NCBI GenBank assembly: GCA_964531265.1
Contig: CAZHDW010000007.1
Span: 17,683 to 81,682, forward strand
Direction: 5' to 3'
Source: Hominenteromicrobium sp964531265
GTDB lineage: Bacteria > Bacillota > Clostridia > Oscillospirales > Acutalibacteraceae
DNA length: 64,000 nucleotides
The notes beneath the pieces were generated by a model. That model was given only the letters and a program-made list of their open reading frames with translations. It ran no database searches and was not told where the DNA came from. This document shows positions 14,700 to 23,460 of this stretch, one piece after another; position 1 is the first letter of the stretch, and every line of letters starts with the position of its first letter. Made by a program: the position numbers and the translations under genes.

Positions 14700-16097
14700 A
14701 TGATAGAGATCATCAGGAGTATCAATGAATCGGTCAATGGCGTGGTATGGGGCATCCCGGCGATAGTATGTATACTCGGCGTGGGCCTGTACCTGAGTGT
14801 GCGAACGGGCTTTATCCAGATACGCAAGTTCGGCTATTCCATGAAAAACACCTTGGGACGCATATTCAGAAAATCGGAGGCCGTGGATGGTTCCATCACA
14901 CCGTTTCAGGCGGTATGTACGGCGCTTTCCGCAACGGTCGGAACGGGCAATATATCCGGCGTGGCCGGTGCAATAGCGCTTGGAGGCCCGGGCGCAGTTT
15001 TCTGGATGTGGGTCTCTGCGCTGCTCGGCATGTGCACGAAGTTTTCCGAGGTAACGCTGGCCGTGCATTTCAGAGAAAAGAACAAGCAGGGCGATTATGC
15101 AGGTGGCCCGATGTATTACATAAAGAACGGTCTCGGCAAAAAATGGATGTGGCTTGCCTATGCATTTTCTGCCTTTGGCGTATTTGCGGTTTTCGGTACC
15201 GGCAATGCAACGCAGGTGAACACCATTGTGGCCTCCATCGGCTCGGCTCTCACAAGCTTTAATGTTCTGCCGGAGAGCAGTCTTCCGGCGGTGAATATCA
15301 TAATCGGCGTTGCAATCGCCATAATCGTTGCACTGATACTTATCGGCGGCATAAAGCGAATCGGCAGCGTTTCCGAAAAGCTCGTTCCGCTGATGGCAAT
15401 ACTGTATGTGGTTCTCAGCCTCGGAGTCATAATCGTACACGCTGACAGAATCCCGGCGGCGCTGCTCAGCATCGTTCAGGGAGCATTTTCACCCAGAGCT
15501 GTAACGGGCGGTGTTGTCGGCAGCTTCTTCCTCAGCATGAAAAACGGCATTTCCCGCGGCATTTTTTCAAATGAAGCCGGCCTCGGTACGGGCTCAATAG
15601 CTCATGCCTGTGCCGATACCAAGGAGCCCGTGCAGCAGGGTCTGTTCGGTATTTTCGAGGTGTTCATGGATACCATCGTCATATGCACAATGACCGCGCT
15701 TGTCATACTTTTAAGCGGTGTGAATATAGAATTCGGTAAGGCTGCCGGCTCGGAGCTTACGATTGCCGGCTTTGTCGAGACCTACGGAAGCTGGGTTACT
15801 ATCTTCACTGCGATCGCCATGTGCTGCTTTGCATTCTCCACGATAATCGGCTGGGGTCTCTATGGCTCGCGCTGTGTGGAGTTCCTCTTCGGCGAAAAGG
15901 CGATAAAGGTATTTCTAATTCTCTATTCCGCTGTTTCCGTGGCCGGTGCCGCTATCGACCTCGGCCTTGTTTGGAGCATTTCCGAGACCTTTAACGGCCT
16001 CATGGCTATCCCAAACCTGATAGCCGTGTTCTTGCTCGCACCCACCGTGCTGAAGCTTACAAGGGAGTATTTCTCAAAGAATAAGCTCAAAAAGTAA
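14700..16097 (+). CDS. Sodium:alanine/glycine symporter (AGCS family)
   Basis: 465 residues with about eleven membrane helices. Family signatures: LSVRTGFIQIRKFGYS, TALSATVGTGNISGVAGAI, FWMWVSALLGMCTKFSE, YAGGPMYYIKNGLG and FSNEAGLGTGSIAHA. The N-terminal VWGIPAIVCILGVGLYL matches the AGCS start. It imports small amino acids with Na+. It is a single gene with a bidirectional terminator downstream. The Shine-Dalgarno (GTGGGAAA) is poor. Confidence 0.92.
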   Translation: MIEIIRSINESVNGVVWGIPAIVCILGVGLYLSVRTGFIQIRKFGYSMKNTLGRIFRKSEAVDGSITPFQAVCTALSATVGTGNISGVAGAIALGGPGAVFWMWVSALLGMCTKFSEVTLAVHFREKNKQGDYAGGPMYYIKNGLGKKWMWLAYAFSAFGVFAVFGTGNATQVNTIVASIGSALTSFNVLPESSLPAVNIIIGVAIAIIVALILIGGIKRIGSVSEKLVPLMAILYVVLSLGVIIVHADRIPAALLSIVQGAFSPRAVTGGVVGSFFLSMKNGISRGIFSNEAGLGTGSIAHACADTKEPVQQGLFGIFEVFMDTIVICTMTALVILLSGVNIEFGKAAGSELTIAGFVETYGSWVTIFTAIAMCCFAFSTIIGWGLYGSRCVEFLFGEKAIKVFLILYSAVSVAGAAIDLGLVWSISETFNGLMAIPNLIAVFLLAPTVLKLTREYFSKNKLKK

Positions 16098-16118
16098 ATA
16101 TGCCTCATCAATAAACAA

Positions 16119-16157
16119 AACGGCTTCGACCCTGCGATAAGCAGGCCCGAAGCCGTT
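16119..16157. terminator. Bidirectional terminator between AGCS and sdaA
   Basis: A 10-bp perfect outer stem (16119-16128 with 16148-16157) and an inner CCTGC/GCAGG stem; AAA and TTTT flank on the two sides. Confidence 0.8.
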
Positions 16158-16171
16158 AATTTTGTGCTTTA

Positions 16172-17383
16172 TCAGCCGTTTTTGCCGTTATAGTACTTTG
16201 CCAGTCCGCCCTCGCCGGTCTCACGATATTTGGAGAAGAGGTCACAGCCGGTCTCGTACATTGTGTGTACAACAACGTCAAAGGATATTTTTCTTGTGTA
16301 TGTCAGGAAATTTGCAAGGCTGAGCGCATTTATTGCGCGCATTGCGGCGACAGCATTGCGCTCGATGCACGGTATCTGAACAAGACCGCGTACCGGGTCA
16401 CAGGTAAGGCCGAGGTGGTGTTCCATTGCGACCTCCGCAGCGTATTCTATCTGGTCAAGATCCATTCCGTGCAGTTCGGCAAGTGCGGCGGCAGCCATGG
16501 AGCAGGCACTGCCTATCTCGGCCTGACAGCCGCATTCCGCACCGCTTATTGATGCGTTGGTCTTTATAAGGTCGCCTATTATGCCGCCAGAGGCCAGAGC
16601 GTGGATGATCTCGGTGTCGGAGAAGCCGCGGCGCTCCTGCATGTAGAGCAGGACTGCCGGAAGTACTCCGCATGCGCCGCAGGTGGGCGCTGTGACTATA
16701 ACACCGCCGGCCGCGTTTTCCTCACTGACAGCATATGCATATGAACATACCAGTCTGTTTTCACGCGTTTCGGCGCTCTCGTCAATATGCTTCTGGCGAT
16801 ATAGCATCTTTGCCTTGCGCTGAACATCCAGACCGCCCTTAAGTGTGCCTTCGGTGTCAAGTCCGCGCGCAACGGCCTTTTTCATGCACTGCCATACCTC
16901 GGAAAGATAATGCCAGATATCACTGCCCTCACACTGCTCGGCATATTGCCAAAGGCGAATATTATGCTGTGTGCAATATTCCTTTATGTCGGAAAAGGTG
17001 GAAAGCGGGTATATATCCGCCGGGGTATCCGCTTCGGCTTCGCCCACGGTCTGTATTTTGCCGCCGCCTACGCTTATTACGCGCTCAGTTGCGATGACCT
17101 CGCCGTTTTTCAGCGCTCTCAGCTCCATTGTGTTCGGGTGTGGCAGGGGAGCATCCGAAAAGTCGAATACGATGTCAACGGGCAGCGGAGCCAGAGTTTT
17201 GACGAGGATGTCATCCGTCAGATGTCCGGGGCCTGTTTTTGCAAGGGAGCCGAAAAGCGTTATCGAAAATGCATCGGCCTGCGGATTTTTATCTCTGAAG
17301 CGTTTTGCGGCACGCTCGGGGCCCATTGTATGTGAACTGGACGGCCCGGTGCCTATCCTGTATAATTCCTTTAATGATTCCAT
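16172..17383 (-). CDS. sdaA: L-serine ammonia-lyase, Fe-S dependent, single chain
   Basis: 403 residues. The N-terminal beta domain begins with the diagnostic RIGTGPSSSHTMGPERAA; the C-terminal alpha domain carries TAPTCGACGVLPAVL, GAECGCQAEIGSACSMAAA and LTCDPVRGLVQIPCIERN. Cysteines at about 235, 284/286 and 328 fit the [4Fe-4S] ligands of oxygen-sensitive serine dehydratase, which turns L-serine into pyruvate and ammonia. Alpha and beta are fused, unlike the two-subunit enzymes of many Firmicutes. The ATG has AAAGGATATCC upstream. Confidence 0.93.
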   Translation of the reverse strand: MESLKELYRIGTGPSSSHTMGPERAAKRFRDKNPQADAFSITLFGSLAKTGPGHLTDDILVKTLAPLPVDIVFDFSDAPLPHPNTMELRALKNGEVIATERVISVGGGKIQTVGEAEADTPADIYPLSTFSDIKEYCTQHNIRLWQYAEQCEGSDIWHYLSEVWQCMKKAVARGLDTEGTLKGGLDVQRKAKMLYRQKHIDESAETRENRLVCSYAYAVSEENAAGGVIVTAPTCGACGVLPAVLLYMQERRGFSDTEIIHALASGGIIGDLIKTNASISGAECGCQAEIGSACSMAAAALAELHGMDLDQIEYAAEVAMEHHLGLTCDPVRGLVQIPCIERNAVAAMRAINALSLANFLTYTRKISFDVVVHTMYETGCDLFSKYRETGEGGLAKYYNGKNG

Positions 17384-17475
17384 TTTGTGGATATCCTTTC
17401 ATGTAAGCTGTCTTTCACGTCTATTATAAGCCATCAAAAGAAAAAAGTACAGATGAAGCGACAAAAGTTTTAACA

Positions 17476-17509
17476 AAAAGGCCCTGTGGTGTTAAAAGCA
17501 TCACAGGGC
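17476..17509 (-). terminator. Terminator of PHP-domain gene
   Basis: An 11-base stem (17481-17491 with 17499-17509; one mismatch in the reverse RNA) followed on the reverse strand by TTTTTGTT. Confidence 0.65.
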
Positions 17510-17517
17510 TGAGTTTA

Positions 17518-18234
17518 TTATGCTTTCGGTTCGACCTCGCCGTTGATAATGCAGCGTCCGTCGCGCTTTTGCATGGCCTCAACAAGCTCATGGCCGGAAT
17601 GGATTGGATATGGGAATGCAAGACCGGCCTTGCCGATGCTCTCCCCTGTTGCACGGTGCTCGTCACCGCCGCTTGTACGGTACAGACCGTGCTCCTTGGC
17701 GAATTCCTCTGCCTTTTCGTTTTCCTCCGGCTTGTTACAGAAGTTATATACCTCCGCGGCATCCCAGTATTCCGGATTCAGTGGGTATGTCATATCGATG
17801 TATTCGCGGTCGCGAAAGGGATGCGCATTTGACACATATCCGCCGTATTCGTGCACGGCATCGCAGTAATCCTTTATGGAATACTTATGAAGGCCGGGGT
17901 GCTTGAGCAGAAAATCAAGGTCTATGCCGTAGGTGAGTATCTCCTTGCCGCCGCCATAGGCGTGCTCTATACCGAAGAATACACTAAAGCCGGGGCAGCT
18001 CTCCGCGGCAAATTTAACGGCGCGCTGATATGCCTGCCAATATGCCGTAACGAAGTCCTCCCAGGGGAGGCTGCGGTCTATCGCTGTATTACCGAGGTAG
18101 AAATGGTTTGTAAAGCACATGCCGCTGTAGCCGGCATCGTAATACGCCTTGACCATTTCTTCCGGGGTGTTCTGTGCGCACGCGCTGCAAAGCTTATCGT
18201 GTGCGTGCATTTCGTATTTATACAGCTTTTCCAT
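17518..18234 (-). CDS. PHP-domain phosphoesterase
   Basis: 238 residues from the ATG at 18234 (GGAAAGG about 10 bases upstream; a TTG nine bases earlier is too close to that site). Metal-binding motifs of the PHP superfamily are visible: EMHAHDKLCSACAQN, MCFTNHFY, FGIEHAYGG, YVSNAHPFRD and TSGGDEHRATG. Members include histidinol phosphatase and nucleotide or oligonucleotide phosphoesterases. The first motif reads HAHD rather than the common HxH-TxxS form, and the substrate is not predictable. It is followed upstream by the DUF896 gene on the same strand, 30 bases away. Confidence 0.75.
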   Translation of the reverse strand: MEKLYKYEMHAHDKLCSACAQNTPEEMVKAYYDAGYSGMCFTNHFYLGNTAIDRSLPWEDFVTAYWQAYQRAVKFAAESCPGFSVFFGIEHAYGGGKEILTYGIDLDFLLKHPGLHKYSIKDYCDAVHEYGGYVSNAHPFRDREYIDMTYPLNPEYWDAAEVYNFCNKPEENEKAEEFAKEHGLYRTSGGDEHRATGESIGKAGLAFPYPIHSGHELVEAMQKRDGRCIINGEVEPKA

Positions 18235-18264
18235 GACCAACAACCTTTCCTGTCAAAAATCAAA

Positions 18265-18465
18265 TTACTGCTTTTTAAGCGGACGGCGATTGCCGTTTTC
18301 ATCAACTATGACCATGCTGTCGAGCTGTGCACGCAGGCTTCTGCGGTATGCCTCGATATACTCGGCGCGCAGCTTCTGCTGCTCGGCCTTTTCGACATCG
18401 GTTAAGCCCTCGGCTCTTGCCTTTCTTGCCAGCTCGTTTATTCGGTCAAGCTTACTCTGTTCCAT
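18265..18465 (-). CDS. DUF896 family small protein (YnzC-like)
   Basis: 66 residues. RINELARKARAEGLTDVEKAEQQKLRAEYI is broken here as INELARKARAEGLTDVEKAE then QKLRAEYIEAYRRSLR, the helical hairpin of the DUF896/UPF0291 family; the end DENGNRRPL is also conserved. Relatives are small cytosolic proteins, sometimes in SOS operons (YnzC in Bacillus), with no known biochemical role. It lies between the MATE exporter and the PHP gene on the same strand, 19 bases after the exporter. Confidence 0.85.
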   Translation of the reverse strand: MEQSKLDRINELARKARAEGLTDVEKAEQQKLRAEYIEAYRRSLRAQLDSMVIVDENGNRRPLKKQ

Positions 18466-18484
18466 TTAATGACCTCGGTTCCTT

Positions 18485-19891
18485 TTATTTTGCCTCTTCC
18501 TCGGCAACAAGGTTCTTAGCCCACATGCCGGAGCGCAGAAGTATTGTTCCTATGATTACCTTTACGACGTCTATGAACTGAACACAGAAGAAAACGGTGA
18601 TCATCGGCAGTGCCGTGTAGCGGCACAGTACAAAGGCCAGCGGCAGCGGTACCACCCAGGTGTACAGGCAGTCGAAAAGGAAGGTGATGACGGTCTTGCC
18701 GCCGGAGCGAATGGTGAAGTATGTTACATGCACATAGGCGTGTATCGGCAGTGCGGCTGCATCGACCAGCAGAAGCTGTGTTGTGAGCGCTCTGACGGCT
18801 GGCTCGGTGTTATAAATCTGCGGTATGAGCGGCGCACATACGGCAACGAGCACACCGATGCATATATGAGTGATGACGGTGAAGAAGATGAGGCGGTTGT
18901 CTGTGCGCTTCGCCTCTTCGATCTCGCCTGCACCGAGCTTCTGACCGACCATGATGGAAACGGCATTGCCCATTGCGAACATGATGATGCAGAAGAGGTT
19001 CCATGCGGTACCGGCTATGTTTGTGGCGGCAACAACGGTGAGGCCGCGTGTGGAGTAGTTCTGGTTTATCATGGTTGTGCCGATGCTCCAGAACAGCTCG
19101 TTGAGCATGAGGGGAGTGCCGGTGATAATAATCTTCTTTGCGATGTCACCGGGAATGTGCAGCGTTTTGTAAACGCCGCGGATGAACTCAAACTTTTCGG
19201 GATGTGTGTGTGCCGCAACAGCCAGATAAATGGCCTCCACATAGCGGGAGATAACGGTTGCGATAGCGGCGCCGACAACTCCGAGAGCCGGTATTCCGAG
19301 CTTGCCGAAAATGAGTATGTAGTTGAGAACGAGGTTTGTAAGGATAGCGATAACGCTGGCAGCCATAGGAGCCACTGTCTCGCCGGTTTCTCTCAACGTG
19401 CTGGAGTAGCTCTGGGATACGGCGAACGGTACAAGGCCGAACAGCATGACGATAAGGTATCTCTTGGCCTCGGTGAGCGTGAGCACAAGGTCTCCGCCCT
19501 CGCCGTCCTCTGTGAGGAAGAGCGAGATGAGCGGCTCGCCGAAGAAGATGAGAGCCACTATCGCGATGACGGTCATCAGCAGGCTGAAGAGCATCTTGAA
19601 TCTGAAGGCTGCGCGAACGCCCTCATGATCGCCCTTGCCGAAGAACTGTGCGCCGAAAATGGAGGCGCCGGAAAGTCCGCCGAAAATCGCAAGGTTGAAC
19701 ACGAAGAGGAGCTGGTTGACAATGGCAACGCCGGACATGGCCTCCGTGCCGAGTCTTCCGACCATGACGTTATCCAGCAGGCTGACAAAGCTTGTTATGC
19801 CCTGCTGAATTATCATCGGAACAAGAAGAATGAGCAGGCCGTGGTAAAAGGCACGGTCGCCGATAAAGTTTTCTTTGAATTTTTTGAACAT
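18485..19891 (-). CDS. MATE family efflux transporter
   Basis: 468 residues from the ATG at 19891, chosen because GGAGGGAAAC precedes it; the frame is open 90 bases further. Twelve membrane helices. The MATE hallmarks LVPMIIQQGITSFVSLLDNV and MVGRLGTEAMSGVAIVNQL open the protein; the second half begins with LFWSIGTTMINQNYS. It exports drugs or metabolites using an ion gradient. It appears to be transcribed with the HAD gene upstream and the DUF896 and PHP genes downstream. Confidence 0.9.
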   Translation of the reverse strand: MFKKFKENFIGDRAFYHGLLILLVPMIIQQGITSFVSLLDNVMVGRLGTEAMSGVAIVNQLLFVFNLAIFGGLSGASIFGAQFFGKGDHEGVRAAFRFKMLFSLLMTVIAIVALIFFGEPLISLFLTEDGEGGDLVLTLTEAKRYLIVMLFGLVPFAVSQSYSSTLRETGETVAPMAASVIAILTNLVLNYILIFGKLGIPALGVVGAAIATVISRYVEAIYLAVAAHTHPEKFEFIRGVYKTLHIPGDIAKKIIITGTPLMLNELFWSIGTTMINQNYSTRGLTVVAATNIAGTAWNLFCIIMFAMGNAVSIMVGQKLGAGEIEEAKRTDNRLIFFTVITHICIGVLVAVCAPLIPQIYNTEPAVRALTTQLLLVDAAALPIHAYVHVTYFTIRSGGKTVITFLFDCLYTWVVPLPLAFVLCRYTALPMITVFFCVQFIDVVKVIIGTILLRSGMWAKNLVAEEEAK

Positions 19892-19935
19892 GTTTCCCTC
19901 CGGAGAATAAATAATAAATAAAGGTGATCTCAGTG

Positions 19936-20607
19936 TTATTCGGGCATCAGCTCGGTATAATCGCTTATGCAGCGTACGCACAATGAGCGGAATTCCTTGG
20001 CCTCAGCCTCAGTCATATCGGCTGTGAGAAGGCCGATGACGGAGAAGCCGGCTTTTTTCGCAGTGCGTGCGGCGTACAGTGCATCCTCAAAAACGATGCA
20101 TTCCTGCGGCTGTACGTCAAAATCGGCAGCACATTTCAGGTAGATATCCGGGTACTCCTTGCTTTTACCTATGGTGGAGCAGCTTTCGGCCCTGTCAAGA
20201 TATCCTGCGATATCAAGACGTTCAAGCCCGGGAAGGAGCGTTGAAAGATCGGAGGCCGTCGCAAGCGCGGTATGTATACCGTTTTTCTTCAACAGCTTGA
20301 GAAAAGCGGAGGCTCCCCTGATTTCGGGAACATCGGTACGGTATTTTTCCGCGGCCATAGCAACTATTTCCGCCATTATTTCCTCGTATGTACCTTTTGC
20401 ACCGAGCTTGTCCCGGTAATAGGCTGCGCATTGTTCAAGGCACATGTCATTCATGATACGGCTGAGACCCGGCGGTGCGTATATGCCCTTGAATTCGGCA
20501 TAGTCGTAGGTAATCCTGTTCCACATGGGCATACTGTCTATCAGTGTGCCGTCGGCATCAAATATCACGGCTTTGATGCTTTTCGGAGCAGTATCTGTGT
20601 TTGTCAT
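19936..20607 (-). CDS. HAD-superfamily phosphatase / phosphoglucomutase-like
   Basis: 223 residues. Motif I VIFDADGTLIDSMPMW, motif II ALATASD, the lysine region STIGKSKEYPDIYL and motif IV CIVFEDALYAARTAKKAG are those of subfamily IA HAD hydrolases with a helical cap (beta-phosphoglucomutase/phosphatase clade). The substrate is unknown. AAAAGGAGGG precedes the ATG. A TTGAAA-N17-TATGAT promoter lies at 20665-20693, so it heads the operon with the MATE exporter. Confidence 0.87.
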   Translation of the reverse strand: MTNTDTAPKSIKAVIFDADGTLIDSMPMWNRITYDYAEFKGIYAPPGLSRIMNDMCLEQCAAYYRDKLGAKGTYEEIMAEIVAMAAEKYRTDVPEIRGASAFLKLLKKNGIHTALATASDLSTLLPGLERLDIAGYLDRAESCSTIGKSKEYPDIYLKCAADFDVQPQECIVFEDALYAARTAKKAGFSVIGLLTADMTEAEAKEFRSLCVRCISDYTELMPE

Positions 20608-20664
20608 ATGGTGTTCCCTCCTTTTAAAAGCAAATGGCCCGTATGTGAGACGATCACGAGTTGA

Positions 20665-20693
20665 ATCATATCACACAATCGGGCCCTTTTCAA
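20665..20693 (-). promoter_or_regulatory. Sigma-A promoter of HAD-MATE operon
   Basis: Reverse strand: TTGAAA (20688-20693), 17-base spacer, TATGAT (20665-20670). A GGCCCG/CGGGCC inverted repeat (20636-20641 and 20680-20685), with TGTGA/TCACA inside it, spans the -10 region and could be an operator. Confidence 0.7.
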
Positions 20694-20709
20694 GTATTTA
20701 TGATGTCTT

Positions 20710-21336
20710 TCACCGTATACCTATGGCGTCCTTGATGGCATCGATACCCTTTTGAATATCATTTCCTATGGCTTCGGCCATGCCCTCGGAGCTGTCGCTC
20801 TCCGTCGGGACTCCGCTATTGCCGATCAAAAGGAAGAAGACATAGTCGCCCTCGGTGAATATTTGGGCATTGCCTATCTGATCCGCATAGTCGGAAAAGG
20901 CTGCATCCTGCGATAGCTTATCACGATAGGCCCTGAGCTTTTCCTCTATCTGTGCGGTTTGTCCCTCCTTGGCTTTTACGGCGATGAAGGTATCGGGAGA
21001 GTTGCTGCCGGAGACGTTTTCTGCATAGATATCATCGTACAGGGCTTTATCAAGGCCGATTTCGGACAGTATTTCGTCCTCGGTGAGCTGTCTGTTCGGG
21101 GCATAGCTGTCACCGTAAACGCCTGTAAGTGCATCTCGGAACGGCGCAAACGGGTTTTCGGGCAGGTTTTCCTCGCTGCTGATATCCGGGGACGGCGAAG
21201 CATGGCTTTCCGGTACTGAGGAGGGTGTGCGGCTTGCTTCTGACACAACGGAGGATTCGTTCCCACCGCTCATACAGCCTGCAAGAGAGCAGATCAGACA
21301 GGCTGCCATAATAAACGGAAGTATTTTTCGCATCAT
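20710..21336 (-). CDS. DUF4358-like lipoprotein
   Basis: 208 residues. Signal peptide with lipobox: MMRKILPFIMAACLICSLAGC (cleavage before C21), then a serine/proline-rich linker (about 24-60) and a soluble domain with DALYDDIYAENVSGSNSPDTF, IAVKAKEGQ and IEEKLRAYRDKLSQDAA. This matches DUF4358, small extracellular lipoproteins of Clostridia of unknown function. AAAGGATCGATC precedes the first ATG; the second ATG, three bases on, is equally possible. Confidence 0.75.
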   Translation of the reverse strand: MMRKILPFIMAACLICSLAGCMSGGNESSVVSEASRTPSSVPESHASPSPDISSEENLPENPFAPFRDALTGVYGDSYAPNRQLTEDEILSEIGLDKALYDDIYAENVSGSNSPDTFIAVKAKEGQTAQIEEKLRAYRDKLSQDAAFSDYADQIGNAQIFTEGDYVFFLLIGNSGVPTESDSSEGMAEAIGNDIQKGIDAIKDAIGIR

Positions 21337-21471
21337 GATCGATCCTTTCTTAAGTTACGGCCTCGGCCGATATAAAACATTCGGTGATTCCGGACGTTTA
21401 TGAGTCTACTATGCCACGAAAACCTCAAAATAAACGCACTGACCGAAAATAGCCCTCAAAGCGGATTCGCA

Positions 21472-21500
21472 TTGAAATAAATCATGCGATGTAGTATACT
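21472..21500 (+). promoter_or_regulatory. Sigma-A-type promoter
   Basis: TTGAAA (21472-21477), 17-base spacer, TATACT (21495-21500). The predicted transcript starts after an in-frame ATG at 21484, so the gene's start must lie later. Confidence 0.7.
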
Positions 21501-21540
21501 GGTCTTATGTTTAAACATTTCAAACATGGAGTGGTGGAAA

Positions 21541-22305
21541 ATGCCCAGGTACAGAAAGAGTGACAGAGCGGAGAATAGCAGAAAAATGTCAGTGTTTTCC
21601 CTGTTTTTTCCTTTTGTCGCATTGATATACGCCGAAGTGGCGCTTGCGTGCTTCACCGGAAGCGGCGTCACTGTATATAAGGCTCTGCCGGCGCTCGCGG
21701 CGGGCTGCATATGCATGGCCTTTCAGAATATAACCTTCTCGAAAATGCTGAATTTCATATTGCAGACCCTCTGGCTGTGCCTCTGTCTGGGGCTTATTGC
21801 GGCGCAGTTTTTGTACTTCAGGCTGACCGGAGAATATTTTTCGCCGTTTTCTGGAGAGTTGCCGCAGGTGTCCTCATTGCTTTCGCAGGCCGCAGAGGAG
21901 CCGCTTTTTGTGGTGTGCATGGCTTTGCCGCTTGTTTTGCAGCTTACCGTACAGCTTGTGGGAGTGATTTTCAGACGGGATGTGCTCAGCACGCTGCTCG
22001 GCGCCAAAATACTCGCCTTTACCGGAATGCTGTTGCTCTCTGTGATTATATCCTTTGCAGACGTCACTATTGCTATGCAGGATGACAGCGGAGAGGACTC
22101 CCCGAGAAGAATGCTCGAGTATGAGTACATGCCGACAAGGACGGTTGAGACCTTCGGCGCTTTGCCGCAGGCCGTGATAGATTTTAAGTACAACGTGCTG
22201 CATATTCGGAGTGAGGATGTTGTTCACAGATATGTTCTGACGGAAAGCGGAGAAAAAGTGGAGCTCAGCGGTGAGGAGGCCGAGCAGTGGCTGGAGGAAG
22301 GTTAA
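21541..22305 (+). CDS. Unknown membrane protein, four to five helices
   Basis: 254 residues from the ATG at 21541 (GGAGTGGTGGAAA upstream; earlier in-frame ATGs lie before or near the promoter). Membrane segments: FSLFFPFVALIYAEVALACF, ALPALAAGCICMAF, FILQTLWLCLCLGLIAAQFL, VVCMALPLVLQLTVQLVGVIF and ILAFTGMLLLSVIISF. A ~60-residue extracellular or cytosolic tail ends LSGEEAEQWLEEG. The topology recalls the membrane part of lipoteichoic acid synthases, but the sulfatase-like catalytic domain is absent and I cannot assign a family. Confidence 0.6.
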   Translation: MPRYRKSDRAENSRKMSVFSLFFPFVALIYAEVALACFTGSGVTVYKALPALAAGCICMAFQNITFSKMLNFILQTLWLCLCLGLIAAQFLYFRLTGEYFSPFSGELPQVSSLLSQAAEEPLFVVCMALPLVLQLTVQLVGVIFRRDVLSTLLGAKILAFTGMLLLSVIISFADVTIAMQDDSGEDSPRRMLEYEYMPTRTVETFGALPQAVIDFKYNVLHIRSEDVVHRYVLTESGEKVELSGEEAEQWLEEG

Positions 22306-22332
22306 ATTTCCCTGAATTTACAGCTAAACGGC

Positions 22333-22361
22333 TTGACCAAACACTGATAAAAAAGTAAAAT
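22333..22361 (+). promoter_or_regulatory. Sigma-A-type promoter of the xpaC-telA cluster
   Basis: TTGACC (22333-22338), 17-base spacer, TAAAAT (22356-22361), about 50 bases before the first Shine-Dalgarno. Confidence 0.6.
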
Positions 22362-22412
22362 GTCATTATGGCATATCGGTAACTTGACCGGTGCCCTTAA
22401 AGAGGAGAATTT

Positions 22413-22451
22413 ATGATGAAAACAGATTTGGAAGGACGGTGTGATGCGTGA
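22413..22451 (+). CDS. Short leader ORF coupled to xpaC (12 codons)
   Basis: ATG at 22413 has AGAGGAG in front and encodes MMKTDLEGRCDA; its TGA overlaps the xpaC GTG start (GTGA). The strong ribosome site on so short an ORF suggests translational coupling or a leader peptide rather than chance, but I cannot show it is translated. Confidence 0.4.
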   Translation: MMKTDLEGRCDA

Positions 22452-23440
22452 GCGATCCGAAAAAACCATCGTTTCAAAGGGAATTTGAGCAGTCCGCGAC
22501 CTATCGCGTGATAAACAGTGTCATCGATACCGATGCTATCGGCGCAAAGGTGGAGCGTGCAGTGCAGGAGGTAAATAACGCAGTGAATCATATAAACCGC
22601 GATATTAACGACAGAGTTCGCGAGAGTGTATCGGCTTCGAACAGGCCGCCGCAGAATAATTACAGAACTCCGCCGCAGTACCAGGCACCGACACCGCCGC
22701 AGCAAAAGCCGCCTGCGCAGCGCCCGACTCCGCCCCCGAAACCGAGGATGGAGGTAAGGCGTAAGCCCTCCAATGCGAGATACTGGATAACGGGTGCCGT
22801 GTGTGCGATATATTCACTGACCATGCCGATGTACGATTGGTATAACCTGATACCGTTAGTGCTTGTCGTAGTGGGAGCATTTACGCTGTCAAAGCTCATA
22901 TTTAAGGGCAAGAAATACTATGTCCCGATCGAAGAACCGAAGCCCGAGCCGGAGCGTACGGCAAAGGCAAGTACGGGTGACCCAGAGGTAGATAAGATAA
23001 TCGACGAGGGAAATGACTATATCAAGCAGCTCCGCCACGCAAATGACCTGATAGAGGATGAGGTCATGAGTGACAGAATAGACCGAATGGAGGTGGCGTC
23101 CGCCGATATATTCGCGTATATTGCAGAGCATCCCGAAAAGGCACCTCAGATAAGAAGATTTATGAATTACTATCTCCCGACCACCCTGAAGCTGCTGACG
23201 AGCTATGATAAGCTCAGCCGCCAGAGGGTGAAGGGCGAGAACATTCAAAAGACGATGTTCGAAATAGAGGGTATGATGGAAACGATAGCCGGTGCATTTG
23301 AAAAGCAGCTCGACAGTCTTTTCCATGAGGACGCAATGGACATAGCGGCGGATATCAGTGTTATGGAATCCATTTTGCAGCAGGAGGGCCTGTCCGGGGG
23401 CGAAATCCCAAAGACGCGAAATGCGGGCTCTGATGAATAA
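22448..23440 (+). CDS. xpaC: XpaC-like 5-bromo-4-chloroindolyl phosphate hydrolysis protein
   Basis: 330 residues, GTG start with GAAGGACGG upstream. Residues 1-70 are helical, then a proline-rich linker (about 60-100, many PPQ and PPK), two membrane helices (YWITGAVCAIYSLTMPMYDW and IPLVLVVVGAFTLSKLIF) and a helical C-terminal domain (GDPEVDKIIDEGNDYIKQL ... RRFMNYYLPTTLKLL) typical of XpaC. The family sits with telA in Firmicutes and is linked to phosphatase phenotype and envelope stress; no enzyme motif is clear. telA follows 20 bases later. Confidence 0.82.
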   Translation: MSDPKKPSFQREFEQSATYRVINSVIDTDAIGAKVERAVQEVNNAVNHINRDINDRVRESVSASNRPPQNNYRTPPQYQAPTPPQQKPPAQRPTPPPKPRMEVRRKPSNARYWITGAVCAIYSLTMPMYDWYNLIPLVLVVVGAFTLSKLIFKGKKYYVPIEEPKPEPERTAKASTGDPEVDKIIDEGNDYIKQLRHANDLIEDEVMSDRIDRMEVASADIFAYIAEHPEKAPQIRRFMNYYLPTTLKLLTSYDKLSRQRVKGENIQKTMFEIEGMMETIAGAFEKQLDSLFHEDAMDIAADISVMESILQQEGLSGGEIPKTRNAGSDE

Positions 23441-23460
23441 AAATTGAGGAGGATATTAAA

